Notes under the pieces: model-generated
Databases searched by the model: none
Seen by the model: the letters and a program-made list of their open reading frames with translations, nothing else
Told to the model about the DNA's origin: nothing
Shown: positions 34,944 through 44,827 of the stretch, one piece after another
How the letters are laid out: each line of letters begins with the position of its first letter
Position numbering within the stretch: position 1 is the stretch's first letter
NCBI RefSeq assembly: GCF_006864535.1
Contig: NZ_QHLL01000001.1
Span: 62,001 to 126,000, forward strand
Reading direction: 5' to 3'
DNA length: 64,000 nt
Source of the DNA: Campylobacter sp. MIT 12-8780
Lineage (GTDB): Bacteria; Campylobacterota; Campylobacteria; Campylobacterales; Campylobacteraceae
Translations under genes and position numbers: made by a program

Positions 34944-35846
34944 TTAATCTTTTATATAATTATACTTTTGAAGTGATTTTTTAAGCTTGTTTCTTTCTTC
35001 TTCATCAAGCTCAAGACTTAAAAGCTCGATCACTCCATTTAAATTTATCCTTGCTAAAACCCCAAAGGCTTTATTTTCTATACCAAATTCGCCGTGCAAA
35101 ATCACACTCATAGGCAAAAACTCGCCTGTTCGAATAGCTTCTACCATCCTTATGCAAGCTGCTGCTGGGGCAAGATAAGCTGAAGTTTTAAGATGTTTTA
35201 TAACCTTTGCACCACCTGTTTTTACTTCATTTTCTATATCATCAAATTCTTCCTCATCTAAAAGCTCGCTGATCTTTTGTCCTTTATATAGTGAGTAGGA
35301 TTTTAAAAGCACCATATCATCATTATGAAAACCCAAAAGCTTTGTATCTATGTCTTTAGTGTTGCACTGAAATTTCTTAGCTAGCTCGTATTTAAAGCGC
35401 GCATTATCAAGTGTGCCTGCCATAGCAATGATCTTTTTAGAATCAAAAATATTATGCTCAAAAAGGGTATTAAGCAAAAAATCCACCGGATTAGTTAAGA
35501 TAATAAAAAGTGGATCATTTACAAAGACTTTTACCTTTTTTGCACAATCAAGCATAATATCAGCATTGATTTGCAAAAGCTCATCTCTGCTTTGCCCGTC
35601 TTTTCGTGCAAGTCCAGCACAAAAAATAACTATATCACTTCCCACGCATTCATCATATTCGCTTGTGCAAGTAAGCTTGATATTTAAATTTAAAGCTGCT
35701 ATACTTTGTCCAAGTTCTAAATCCCTAGCAAGTAACAAGGTTTCATCTCTATCAATCAAAATAAGCTCGCTTGCCACATTTCTTAATATCATCGCATAGG
35801 CAACGCTTGATCCAACATTGCCAGCTCCAATAATCGTTACTTTCAT
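34944..35846 (-). CDS. mdh: malate dehydrogenase
   Basis: The 300-residue protein belongs to the LDH/MDH superfamily. It has the NAD site VTIIGAGNVGSSVAYAMI (residues 3-20), VIFCAGLARKDGQSRDELLQ (the Arg in LARKD favours malate over lactate), ILTNPVDFLL, and LLGFHNDDMV with the catalytic His. It interconverts malate and oxaloacetate. The GFHNDDM segment departs from the usual GxHGDxM. The start overlaps the icd stop by four bases. Confidence 0.92.
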   Translation of the reverse strand: MKVTIIGAGNVGSSVAYAMILRNVASELILIDRDETLLLARDLELGQSIAALNLNIKLTCTSEYDECVGSDIVIFCAGLARKDGQSRDELLQINADIMLDCAKKVKVFVNDPLFIILTNPVDFLLNTLFEHNIFDSKKIIAMAGTLDNARFKYELAKKFQCNTKDIDTKLLGFHNDDMVLLKSYSLYKGQKISELLDEEEFDDIENEVKTGGAKVIKHLKTSAYLAPAAACIRMVEAIRTGEFLPMSVILHGEFGIENKAFGVLARINLNGVIELLSLELDEEERNKLKKSLQKYNYIKD

Positions 35847-38044
35847 CTTGTGCCTATATTTTCTAAAATTTCATTAAAAGTTTTGCTTGCTCTCATCACA
35901 GCATTTGCTTTTGTGTCATCAAATTTATAATAGCCCCCAAGATCAACTTTATGTCCTTGAGCGTCGATAAATTCAGCTCTAATTTGCTCTTCGTTTGAAC
36001 TTAGCGCTAAAGCCACTTCTTTGAAAGTATTTTGTATGCTTTTTTCATTGCCCTGTCTTGCTAGCTCGTTTGCCCAATACAAAGCTAAATAAAAATGGCT
36101 CGTTCTATTGTCATCTTCTTTTACCTTTCTTGAAGGTGCTTTGTTGCTCTCAAGCCACAAACCTATAGCTTCATCAAGACATTGTGCAAAAACTTGAGCT
36201 TGATAATTTTGTCTTTTTTGAGCAAAAAACTCAAGCGCAGCTTGCAAGGCTAAAAACTCGCCCAAACTATCCCAACGCAAGTGATTTTCTTCTATAAGCT
36301 GTTCAACTTGTTTTGGTGCTGAGCCACCTGCTCCTGTTTCAAACATCGCTCCACCAGCAAGCATAGGCACAACTGAAAGCATTTTTGCACTCGTGCCAAG
36401 CTCAAGTATAGGAAAAAGATCGGTTAGATAATCCCTTAAAACATTGCCCGTAACACTGATGACATTTTTACCCTCACGGATAAGCTCTAAGCTTCTTAAA
36501 CACGCTTGTTTTGGGCTTAGAATTTTTAAATTTGCGTTTTGTTCTTTAAGTCTAGCTTTAACAAGCTCTATCATGATCTTATCGCTTGCTCTGTTTTCAT
36601 CAAGCCAAAAAATAGCTTCCTCGCCACTTAATTTTGCCCTTTCAATGCCTAAATCAATCCAATTCACAATAGCATCGTATTTAGCCTCGCAAGCTCTAAA
36701 TATGTCACCTTTTTGCACTTTTTGCTCGATTAAAAGCTCATTATCCCCAGTAAGTATGCGAAAAACTCCATCTTCTTTAGCGATGAAAGTTTTATCGTGT
36801 GAGCCGTATTCTTGAGCTTTTTTTGCCATTAAGCCCACATTTGACACACTGCCTAATTTGCTTGGATCAAGCGTGCCATTTTTATGTAAGTCCTCAAGCA
36901 CAGCTTCATACACTACAGCATAAGTTTTATCAGGGATCAAAGCATTTGTATCTTGCACCTGCCCTTTGGCATTATAAAGCTTTGCGCCATTTTTAATCAT
37001 CGCTGGCATAGAAGCATCAACAATCACATCACTTGGAACATGTAAATTCGTAACACCTTTATCTGAATTTACCATAGACAAAGCCGCACTTTTGCTTAAA
37101 ATTTCTTCATAAGCTTGTAAAATTTCAGCCTTTTTACTTGAGTTTTCAATCTTGCTTAAAAGCTCGCTTATACCATTGTTTTCATTGATACTTAAAGTCT
37201 TAAATTCATCTTCAAAGCGAGCAAAGAGCTCCTTAAAATACACTCTCACACAATGTCCAAAAATCACCGGATCGCTTACTTTCATCATCGTTGCTTTAAG
37301 GTGTAAAGAAAGTAACAAATCTTCATCTTTGCTGAGCTTGATTTGCTCTTCATAAAAGCTATCAAGTGCTTTTGCACTCATAAAAGAAGCGTCTAAAATT
37401 TCATTTTCTTCAAGCTTTATCTCATCTTTTAAAATGATTTTTTCGCCTTTGTTGTTTGTAAATTCTATACGAGCTATACTTGGCTTTGTGATTAAAACTG
37501 CTTTTTCATTAGAGAAAAAATCGCCCTCTTTCATATAAGCCACTCTTGTTTTTGAGCTTTTTTCAAAAGGTACGACTTTATAGGGATTGCATTTGGCGTA
37601 TTCTTTTACAGCCTTTGTTGAGCGGCGATCTGAATTGCCTTGTCTTAGCACAGGATTTACAGCTGAACCTAAAACTTTAGCATATCTTGCTTTAATCTCT
37701 TTTTCCTTTTCATCTTTTGGTTCATCAGGAAACTCTGGCAAAGCAAAGCCTTTTTCTTGAAGCTCTTTAATGGCAGCTTTAAGCTGGGGGATAGAAGCTG
37801 AGATATTTGGTGTTTTAATGATAATAGCTTGTGGGCTTTTTACAAGTTCAGAAAGCTTGTCAAGCGCGTCCTCACAGCGTTGTTCTTCTTTTAAATACTC
37901 AGGAAAACTTGCAAGTATGCGGGCAGCCAAAGAAATATCAGCTGTTTTTATAGTGATATTTGCCGAAGCTAAAAAGGCTTTGATAATCGGTAAAAAAGAG
38001 TAAGTCGCAAGGGCTGGGGATTCATCTGTGAGTGTGTAAGTCAT
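35843..38044 (-). CDS. icd: monomeric NADP-dependent isocitrate dehydrogenase
   Basis: At 733 residues this is the large monomeric IDH type, not the dimeric type of E. coli. Seen are LPEFPDEPKDEKEKEIKARY, KVLGSAVNPVLRQGNSDRRS (substrate-binding Ser/Asn/Arg, about 126-145), HLKATMMKVSDPVIFGHCVR, LHVPSDVIVDASMPAMIK, and GTSAKMLSVVPMLAGGAMFE. It makes 2-oxoglutarate and NADPH. A strong ribosome site precedes the ATG. It is cotranscribed with mdh and probably with oorDABC. Confidence 0.97.
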   Translation of the reverse strand: MTYTLTDESPALATYSFLPIIKAFLASANITIKTADISLAARILASFPEYLKEEQRCEDALDKLSELVKSPQAIIIKTPNISASIPQLKAAIKELQEKGFALPEFPDEPKDEKEKEIKARYAKVLGSAVNPVLRQGNSDRRSTKAVKEYAKCNPYKVVPFEKSSKTRVAYMKEGDFFSNEKAVLITKPSIARIEFTNNKGEKIILKDEIKLEENEILDASFMSAKALDSFYEEQIKLSKDEDLLLSLHLKATMMKVSDPVIFGHCVRVYFKELFARFEDEFKTLSINENNGISELLSKIENSSKKAEILQAYEEILSKSAALSMVNSDKGVTNLHVPSDVIVDASMPAMIKNGAKLYNAKGQVQDTNALIPDKTYAVVYEAVLEDLHKNGTLDPSKLGSVSNVGLMAKKAQEYGSHDKTFIAKEDGVFRILTGDNELLIEQKVQKGDIFRACEAKYDAIVNWIDLGIERAKLSGEEAIFWLDENRASDKIMIELVKARLKEQNANLKILSPKQACLRSLELIREGKNVISVTGNVLRDYLTDLFPILELGTSAKMLSVVPMLAGGAMFETGAGGSAPKQVEQLIEENHLRWDSLGEFLALQAALEFFAQKRQNYQAQVFAQCLDEAIGLWLESNKAPSRKVKEDDNRTSHFYLALYWANELARQGNEKSIQNTFKEVALALSSNEEQIRAEFIDAQGHKVDLGGYYKFDDTKANAVMRASKTFNEILENIGTR

Positions 38045-38158
38045 CAGTATTCCTTTGTTTTTTCATTATTCAAGCTTAATTATACACAAAAAGCAAAATT
38101 TTTGAGTTCTTTTTCATAATAAGCTTTTTAAAAAGTGTATTTTAAGCATTTTATAAGC

Positions 38159-40699
38159 TTACTCAAACCAAGTTGATGGTATATCAATGATGTTTTTAAG
38201 TAAGTTAAAAGGAAGTTTTAAAGTCTCTTTGATGATTTGAGTTTTAAACTTTGGATTATCAAGATCGCCTTCAACTAAAATTTGTGTAGAAATGACACGA
38301 TCTTTGCCAAGTATGATTTGATTGATGATAGGCACTTTTGAGATGATATCTGTGGCGGATTTTAGTGTTTGAAGCTCAAGTTCAAGATCAAGTTTTTTAT
38401 CATCAAGGTTTATATCCCCAACACCTAAAATATCGACACTATCTCCATCAAGCGTAAGAGCTTGTATGGTGATTTTATTTTTTTGTTTTTCAAAAAGCAC
38501 AGCACCTTTTTGTATGCTTAAGCCTTTTTCGTTAAAGGTTGGACTTTTAAAAAGCAATAAACTCGGTATAGTATCGATAAAACTAATGAGCTGATTATGA
38601 AATTTAAGCTCTTTGAAATAAGTATCATTCATGATAATCTCACCATTAAAACGCTCAAAACCACTTCCTTTGATATGAAGTTCAAAATTTCCTTTTTCAA
38701 CTATGTTTGAGCCAAAAAATTCATTAAGCGTTTTGTCATTTACCTTATTGATCTTGCCAACAAGCTGTTTTTCATCTTTATTAAGCTCATATATAGCTTC
38801 ATTTCTTTTGGCTTTTAAGCTCATTTTTTGCTTATCCATATCAAAATGAAGCTCATCAAAGCTTAGTTTTTTACCAGAATTATTTGCACTTTGCAAAATA
38901 ATGCCAGAATTTAAAGCCTCAAGCTCAAGTTTAGAGCTAAAATTAACATCGTTTATTTTTTGAGTATCTTTAAGAATATAGTGTAAATTTTTTATCTTCG
39001 CCTTTATCACATCTTCGTTCAAACTAATATCCAAGTTCTCACTCGCACTTTTAATATGTGTGGTTTTAGCATCCTTGCTGATAAAAAAATCATCGTTTTC
39101 ATAACTTAAACCATCGCTTTTTTGTAAATCATTTTTAAAATTTGTACCTTTGAGTTTGATTTGGAAATTAACAAAATCCGCAGTTTTTAAATCAAAATTC
39201 TTTACATTTTCTATGCCAAGTTTTTGCATTAGCGCTGAATTTTCTTTAAAGCGACTTAAGGTTGAAGCACTCAGTTCTAAACCTTGAGTGAGATTCATAT
39301 CAACATTAAAATTTTGAGCTTTTAAAAGGATATCTTGTGAATAATCAAGCTCAAGATTTTCTTGTGCGTTTTTAATATCAAGCAAGTCTTTAAAATAAAG
39401 CCTTGAAATTTCAGTGTTAAAGTGAGCTTTTTTTGCATCTAAATCAAAACTTGCATTCACATCAGCTTGCAAAAAGTCATTTTTCACCACAAATTCATTT
39501 AATTTTAAGATAGTATTTTCAAGGCTGATATTGCCTTTTTGCACCAAAAAATTTGCCATATCAAGCTGAGTGTTTTCAAGATCAAAATTCGCTTTGAAGC
39601 TGATTTTTTCACTCTTTGCGAAGGGGATATTGATAATAAAGTCTGTATTAAGCTTGCCTGAAAGCTGTTTGAGTGGGAGTTTGATACTATAAAGATTGAG
39701 TATGTTTAAAAGCTTTTGATCAAGCATAAGTTCATTTGACTTGATTTGTATATAAATACCTGATTTTGTGGCACTTGCAGGCTCATATACATAAATTTTG
39801 CTTTGACTTAAATCCTGCTTTGCAAAGCTTGCTTGATCGAAGTTTAAATCAAGTCTTTTTTTATTTAAATTTAACTTCAGTTTTGGTATCAGTATGCTTT
39901 CAACATTTTTGCCAAGCTTGACTTTTAAATTTTTTACCTCACCCGCACCCTCAAGCTCTTTAATGCTAAATTTTTTACCCAAATCCATCGAAGCTTTAAG
40001 ATAGCTAATAGAATATAAATCAGCGATGAGTTTTTGAGAAAACCACTCATTTAGTTCTTTATTTAAGCTTAAATGCTTGCCTGCTGTGCGAAACAAAAAA
40101 GCCATATTGCTTGCGTTGATATCCTTAAGATCAAGATTTAATTTATCTTTAGCATAAGTAACATTAAAATCAAAATTTAAATTTTGCGATCTTAAAATGC
40201 CTATAAAATCATAACTATCTTGAGCTGCGTTGATTAAAATCTGTCCGTCCGCACTGGCATTATAATCCTTAAAAAGCAGCTCTTTAATATCAGCCTTAAT
40301 CTCTTTTCCTGTCCTATTTAATGCCAAATTTAAAGAAAATTCATCATTGTTTAAAAAAAACTCATCGCCTTTAAATAAAAAACGAGCATTTTGCCCGCCA
40401 AAACTTAAATTTTGTATATCAAGTTCTTGAAAAAATATATAAAGATATTCAATTTTTTGCACCGCATCAACAATTTGCGTTGAAACAGCTAGGCTTGAAT
40501 TTGAATCCTCTAAATCAAAAATGCTTAAATTTTTTGCTTTTATGATGAGTTTTTTATCTAATTTTATATATAATTCGTTTGCACTAAAAACATGTGTTTG
40601 GAGTGTAGATATGCTAAAACCTATCTTAAGGATAACAAAAAGGATTGCAAAAATGATTAAAACTACTGCTAAATACCACCAAATTTTTTTTATCTTCAT
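38159..40699 (-). CDS. large AsmA-like/DUF3971-type periplasmic protein
   Basis: This 846-residue protein has a single N-terminal transmembrane helix (IWWYLAVVLIIFAILFVILK, residues 5-24), and the rest is a long extracytoplasmic, beta-rich region with alternating hydrophobic strands. It resembles AsmA/YhdP/TamB proteins that bridge inner and outer membrane for lipid traffic. The C-terminal SIQKGAVLFEKQKNKITIQA and LDLELELQTLKSATDIISKVP are AsmA-like. Because the helix starts at residue 5 the ATG at 40699 must be the start, so the gene overlaps the divergent mltG by 47 bases. Confidence 0.78.
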   Translation of the reverse strand: MKIKKIWWYLAVVLIIFAILFVILKIGFSISTLQTHVFSANELYIKLDKKLIIKAKNLSIFDLEDSNSSLAVSTQIVDAVQKIEYLYIFFQELDIQNLSFGGQNARFLFKGDEFFLNNDEFSLNLALNRTGKEIKADIKELLFKDYNASADGQILINAAQDSYDFIGILRSQNLNFDFNVTYAKDKLNLDLKDINASNMAFLFRTAGKHLSLNKELNEWFSQKLIADLYSISYLKASMDLGKKFSIKELEGAGEVKNLKVKLGKNVESILIPKLKLNLNKKRLDLNFDQASFAKQDLSQSKIYVYEPASATKSGIYIQIKSNELMLDQKLLNILNLYSIKLPLKQLSGKLNTDFIINIPFAKSEKISFKANFDLENTQLDMANFLVQKGNISLENTILKLNEFVVKNDFLQADVNASFDLDAKKAHFNTEISRLYFKDLLDIKNAQENLELDYSQDILLKAQNFNVDMNLTQGLELSASTLSRFKENSALMQKLGIENVKNFDLKTADFVNFQIKLKGTNFKNDLQKSDGLSYENDDFFISKDAKTTHIKSASENLDISLNEDVIKAKIKNLHYILKDTQKINDVNFSSKLELEALNSGIILQSANNSGKKLSFDELHFDMDKQKMSLKAKRNEAIYELNKDEKQLVGKINKVNDKTLNEFFGSNIVEKGNFELHIKGSGFERFNGEIIMNDTYFKELKFHNQLISFIDTIPSLLLFKSPTFNEKGLSIQKGAVLFEKQKNKITIQALTLDGDSVDILGVGDINLDDKKLDLELELQTLKSATDIISKVPIINQIILGKDRVISTQILVEGDLDNPKFKTQIIKETLKLPFNLLKNIIDIPSTWFE

Positions 40700-41612
40700 T
40701 CAACTCTTTCTCATTTTGCTTATCGCCTTGTTTTATTATATGATTCTACCTTTTAAAAGTGAATCTGTAGTTTATATCCCTCAAGGTTCTGTGAGTAAAA
40801 TTATAGCTGATTTAAATAAAAATAATTATAAAATGAGTAGGATTGATAATTTTATTTTACGATTTTTAGGACACCCTCAAGCAGGCTGGATTAATATCGG
40901 CACCAAGCCCCTAAATAGAGCTGAGTTTTTATACAAGCTCACCGTAGCCAAAGCTGCACTTGAAAGCATTACTTTAATACCAGGTGAAACAACTTATATC
41001 TTTTTAACTCAGCTTGCCAAACAGCTTAATCTTGATCAAGAAAAACTTTTTGCAAGCTATGCAACAAAGGCAGCATATAAAGAAGGTTTGTTTTATCCAG
41101 AAACTTATAAAATTCCAAAAGGCATTAGCGAGGATTTGCTTATCGATTTGCTTTTAAAACATTCGCAAAATGCTTTTAAACAAGCTTCGATGAAAATTTT
41201 TGGTGATTATAATGAAAAAAAATGGCATAATTATGTCATCATCGCTTCAGTTATACAAAAAGAAGCTGCTTCAAATGAAGAAATGCCTATCGTCGCCTCA
41301 GTCATTTACAACCGCCTTAAAATCGGTATGAAGCTTCAAATGGACGGCACGCTAAATTATGGAGCATATTCGCATGTTAAAATTACACCTGAGCGTATCA
41401 GAAGCGATCAAAGCTCTTACAACACCTATAAATTTGAAGGCTTGCCAGAAGATGCGGTGTGTAATGTATCGTTGCAAGCCATTAGAGCAGCGATTTTTCC
41501 AGCAAAAAGCGAGTATTTATATTTTATGCGAGATAAAAGTACTGGAAAGCATATATTTACCACTAATGCGAGCGATCATAATAAAGTCGTAGCAGATCAA
41601 AGAGGAAAATAA
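40653..41612 (+). CDS. mltG: endolytic transglycosylase MltG
   Basis: MltG cleaves nascent glycan strands and so terminates peptidoglycan polymerisation. The 319-residue protein has an N-terminal anchor (IFFIFIQLFLILLIALFYYM), a LysM-like region, and the YceG domain with ASVIQKEAASNEEMPIVASV (catalytic Glu), LKIGMKLQMDGTLNYG and NTYKFEGLPEDAVCNVS. I chose ATG 40653, which has AAGGA at 40640-40644; the frame is open further upstream but lacks signals. It overlaps the divergent AsmA-like gene by 47 bases, so its promoter must lie inside that gene. Confidence 0.92.
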   Translation: MIKTTAKYHQIFFIFIQLFLILLIALFYYMILPFKSESVVYIPQGSVSKIIADLNKNNYKMSRIDNFILRFLGHPQAGWINIGTKPLNRAEFLYKLTVAKAALESITLIPGETTYIFLTQLAKQLNLDQEKLFASYATKAAYKEGLFYPETYKIPKGISEDLLIDLLLKHSQNAFKQASMKIFGDYNEKKWHNYVIIASVIQKEAASNEEMPIVASVIYNRLKIGMKLQMDGTLNYGAYSHVKITPERIRSDQSSYNTYKFEGLPEDAVCNVSLQAIRAAIFPAKSEYLYFMRDKSTGKHIFTTNASDHNKVVADQRGK

Positions 41613-41721
41613 TACACACAAAAGGCGAATTCGTGCTTGTTTTATTTACTTCTTAGCTGTAAAATATAAAGATATATTTTATAAAAATTTATAGTCTTTT
41701 AAAAAAGCTAGAAGCAAAAAC

Positions 41722-41739
41722 TTGGAACACTTTTTGCTT
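41722..41739 (+). promoter_or_regulatory. sigma54 promoter for flgB-flgC-fliE
   Basis: TTGGAACACTTTTTGCTT matches the Campylobacter sigma54 consensus, with GG at 41724-41725 and GC at 41736-41737 at -24/-12 spacing. It lies 37 bases ahead of the flgB ATG. In this genus FlgSR and RpoN activate rod/hook genes in this way. Confidence 0.92.
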
Positions 41740-41775
41740 CATTTAGGACATAAATTAAAAATCGAGGATAAAAAG

Positions 41776-42207
41776 ATGATTACTCCATTTAAATCAAAAG
41801 AACTTGTTAGCAGTGCTTTAGCGGGTAGAAATCTTAGAAATCAAATGATTAATTCAAATTTAGCCAATGTTGATACACCTTTTTACAAGTCAAGAGATAT
41901 AGAATTTGAAACAGCTCTTGTTAATAGAGCTAAAGAACTTTTTAAAACAGACGATAGTAAAGAACTCAAGCTTGCTCAAACAAGTAGCGGACATCAAGAG
42001 CCTTGGAAATTTCCTGATCCAAATAAATCAACAATTTATCTAAGAGATGGACATTTAGCAAGAAATGACGCAAACACTGTTGATCTTGATGTGGAAACTA
42101 CTGAGATGAGTAAAAACACAGCGATGATCACTGCGCTTGATGGAGTATTAAGGAGACAAAGCAATATCTTTGGCTCTATCATCGATGCAAGCTCAAAGCT
42201 TAGTTAA
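41776..42207 (+). CDS. flgB: flagellar basal-body rod protein FlgB
   Basis: The 143-residue proximal rod protein contains ALAGRNLRNQMINSNLANVD (about 15-34) and ends VDLDVETTEMSKNTAMITAL with the C-terminal helix that packs in the rod. The frame is open upstream through the sigma54 promoter, so translation must begin at ATG 41776, which has GAGGA at 41764-41768. It heads flgB-flgC-fliE. Confidence 0.96.
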   Translation: MITPFKSKELVSSALAGRNLRNQMINSNLANVDTPFYKSRDIEFETALVNRAKELFKTDDSKELKLAQTSSGHQEPWKFPDPNKSTIYLRDGHLARNDANTVDLDVETTEMSKNTAMITALDGVLRRQSNIFGSIIDASSKLS

Positions 42208-42218
42208 GGAGGGGTAAG

Positions 42219-42713
42219 ATGGCATATTTAAGTGATTTTGATATAAGCGGTTATGGACTAAGCGCGCAACGTTTTCGTTTAAATGTTATCAGCTCAAATA
42301 TAGCTAATGCAAATACCACCAGAACAGCTGAAGGCGGACCTTATAGAAGAAGAGAAGTGATCTTTAAAGCTACTGATTTTAGCGAACTTTTAAACAAACA
42401 AATCAAAGAAGATAACAATCTTTTAGAGTATGAAAACCCACTTAAAGATCCAAGTTCTCAAAAAGACGCACATCCAGCAGTAATGAGCGTGGTTGTGGAT
42501 AAAGTCGTTCGCGATGATAAAGAATTTCGTCTTAAATATGAACCCGGACACCCAGATGCAAACGCTGAGGGCTATGTAGCTTACCCCAACATCAACCCAG
42601 TGGTTGAAATGGCGGATTTAATCGAAGCAACAAGAGCTTATCAAGCCAATGTTGCAGCATTTAACAGCACAAAAGCTATCGCTCAAAGTGCTATAGATTT
42701 ATTAAAAGGTTAA
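42219..42713 (+). CDS. flgC: flagellar basal-body rod protein FlgC
   Basis: The 164-residue rod protein shows SDFDISGYGLSAQRFRLNVI with SSNIANANTTRT at the N-terminus, and the C-terminal signature YPNINPVVEMADLIEATRAY followed by QANVAAFNSTK. Eleven bases separate it from flgB, and a GGAGG ribosome site is present at 42209-42213. Confidence 0.97.
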   Translation: MAYLSDFDISGYGLSAQRFRLNVISSNIANANTTRTAEGGPYRRREVIFKATDFSELLNKQIKEDNNLLEYENPLKDPSSQKDAHPAVMSVVVDKVVRDDKEFRLKYEPGHPDANAEGYVAYPNINPVVEMADLIEATRAYQANVAAFNSTKAIAQSAIDLLKG

Positions 42714-42726
42714 AAAAGGATAAAAG

Positions 42727-43029
42727 ATGAACGAGATAAACAAACTTAATTCTTTAAATAGTATTTCAAATACCCAAAATTCAAACAAAGCAAACGAAGC
42801 TGGTATAGGCGATGAATTCGCCAAGCTTTTAAAAAGCTCGATCAGCGATCTTGATGCAGCACAAAAAGAAGGCGAAGCAGCGATGACTGATATAGCCACA
42901 GGCGAGGTTAAAGACTTGCATCAAGCTGCTATTGCCATTGGTAAGGCTGAAACAAGTATGAAATTTATGCTTGAAGTAAGAAATAAGGCGATTAATGCCT
43001 ATAAAGAAATCACGAGAATTCAAATTTAA
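42727..43029 (+). CDS. fliE: flagellar hook-basal body protein FliE
   Basis: The 100-residue protein joins the MS ring to the rod. The C-terminal part HQAAIAIGKAETSMKFMLEV and RNKAINAYKEITRIQI is the FliE signature. The N-terminal 25 residues are Asn/Ser-rich. It follows flgC by 13 bases and ends three bases before pbpB, so the sigma54 transcript may extend into that cell-wall gene. Confidence 0.96.
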   Translation: MNEINKLNSLNSISNTQNSNKANEAGIGDEFAKLLKSSISDLDAAQKEGEAAMTDIATGEVKDLHQAAIAIGKAETSMKFMLEVRNKAINAYKEITRIQI

Positions 43030-43032
43030 TTA

Positions 43033-44820
43033 ATGCAAGAAGCAAATAAAACAAGAGTTTCTAAGGTTGCTTTTGCCTTTATTATGGCTTCTTTTTTTAT
43101 GCTTTTATTTTTAAGCTCAACCTTTTTTCTCACTTCTAAACGCAATATCCCAAACACTGAAAAAGATCAATACGACACAGCCCTCAGGGGCAATATCATC
43201 ACAAGCGATCATTTTATCATCGCTTCTTCAAAGCAAATTTATCGAGCTGAAGTTGATTTGAGGAGCTTAGATAAAGGCAAGTTGGAGCTTTTTTTAAAAC
43301 TTTTTGAAATTTATAGTGGCTCAAGTAAAGCACAAATGCAAGATATCAAAAAACGTCTCGAGCTTGCTTTTAAAAAAAACACTTACAACTTCATACTTTC
43401 TCAAAATTTAGACTCAAAGCACGCAAGCTATCTTAAAGAACTCTCTAAAAAACTCTATGTGCAAGGCTTTTTCAAAGCTTTTGCAAACAACAATAATAAA
43501 GTCGAAACAAGAGGCTTAAGCATAAGTTTGCATAAAGAAGATAGAAATTATATGTCAAAAGATACCTTAACACCGGTTATTGGCTATACTAGAGCTTTTT
43601 TTGATGAAGAAAGCAAAATGCTTAAAAATATCGGCGTAAAAGGGCTTGAAAAATACTATGATGAATGCTTGCTTCCTTTTCAAAATGAAAAAGTGCAAGG
43701 ACTTAAAGATATAGGTGGAAATATCATCTTAGATTTAAATTCCGTGCAAAAACGCAAAATTAATGGCTGTGATTTATATACTAATCTTCACCTTAAACTT
43801 CAAAAAACTATAGAAAAAGCCATCGATCAAAGAAATGCTGATCTTAATGCAAGCGAAATTATCGTCGGCGTTATGCAAAGTAATACCGGTAAAATTCTAG
43901 CCCTAGCAAGCTCAAGAAGGTATGATCCAAGCAACCGGGGCAAAGATTTAAGCGTGCTTAATGCAAGTGCTGTAGAATATGCCTATGAAACAGGCTCTGT
44001 AATCAAGCCTTTTATATTTACAACAGCCTTAAGACTTAACAAACTTCAACTTAACGAGCAGATCAACACACATAATGGTTATTACAAGCTTGGACGCTTC
44101 ACTATACAAGATGATCACAAGGCAAAAAGTATGAGTGCTGAAGAAGTTTTAGTGTATTCTTCAAATATAGGCATGATACAAATCGCTAAAAGACTTAGCA
44201 ATTTTGAGATCGTCTCAGGTCTTAAAATTTTTCGTTTTGGTGAAAAAAGTGGCATTGATCTGCCTTACGAACAAAAAGGAGAACTGCCAAATCCTAGTCG
44301 CTTAAGAGATATAGAAAAATCCGTTTTAAGTTATGGATATGGACTAAAAACAACCTTTATGCAACTTCTAGCAGCCTACAATGTCTTTAATAATGATGGC
44401 ATTTATATCACGCCAAGCCTTGCAAACGCCTTTTATCAAAATGGCAAAAAAGTGGATTTAAGTGCTGAATTTAGCAAAGAAAAAATACTCTCAAGCACAG
44501 CCGCAAAACAAATTCAAAATATCCTCATCGCTACAACAGAAAAAGGCACAGGACGAAAGGCTTTAACTGAGGGCATTATCATAGGTGGAAAAACAGGCAC
44601 AGCAAGGATAGCTCAAAAAGGCGGCTACTCCACCACTCGCTATAATGCAAGCTTTTTTGGCTTTGCAAATGACGCAAAAAACGCTTACACCATAGGCGTT
44701 TTAGTAAGAACACCTACAAAGCCTTATTCTTACTATGCTGCACAAAGTGCATTGCCTATGTTTAAAGATGTGGTGGATATACTCATACAAGAGGATTTTT
44801 TAGAACCTATAAAACCTTAA
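43033..44820 (+). CDS. pbpB: class B penicillin-binding protein (FtsI/PBP3-type)
   Basis: This peptidoglycan transpeptidase has 595 residues: an N-terminal anchor (about 13-33), a pedestal domain, and a transpeptidase domain with the active-site ETGSVIKPF (SxxK), VYSSNIGM (SxN) and IGGKTGTARI (KTG). It resembles FtsI in size and layout. Three bases separate it from fliE, an arrangement I recall also from C. jejuni. It ends eight bases from the convergent D-lactate dehydrogenase gene with no terminator visible between them. Confidence 0.92.
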   Translation: MQEANKTRVSKVAFAFIMASFFMLLFLSSTFFLTSKRNIPNTEKDQYDTALRGNIITSDHFIIASSKQIYRAEVDLRSLDKGKLELFLKLFEIYSGSSKAQMQDIKKRLELAFKKNTYNFILSQNLDSKHASYLKELSKKLYVQGFFKAFANNNNKVETRGLSISLHKEDRNYMSKDTLTPVIGYTRAFFDEESKMLKNIGVKGLEKYYDECLLPFQNEKVQGLKDIGGNIILDLNSVQKRKINGCDLYTNLHLKLQKTIEKAIDQRNADLNASEIIVGVMQSNTGKILALASSRRYDPSNRGKDLSVLNASAVEYAYETGSVIKPFIFTTALRLNKLQLNEQINTHNGYYKLGRFTIQDDHKAKSMSAEEVLVYSSNIGMIQIAKRLSNFEIVSGLKIFRFGEKSGIDLPYEQKGELPNPSRLRDIEKSVLSYGYGLKTTFMQLLAAYNVFNNDGIYITPSLANAFYQNGKKVDLSAEFSKEKILSSTAAKQIQNILIATTEKGTGRKALTEGIIIGGKTGTARIAQKGGYSTTRYNASFFGFANDAKNAYTIGVLVRTPTKPYSYYAAQSALPMFKDVVDILIQEDFLEPIKP

Positions 44821-44827
44821 ATTCTTC

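Noticed and set aside
35413-35799. 128-codon plus-strand ORF
   Set aside because: It is antisense to the intact mdh gene, with no ribosome site and a composition typical of shadow frames.
41722-41775. Upstream start for FlgB
   Set aside because: The extended frame covers the sigma54 promoter itself and so cannot be in the mRNA.
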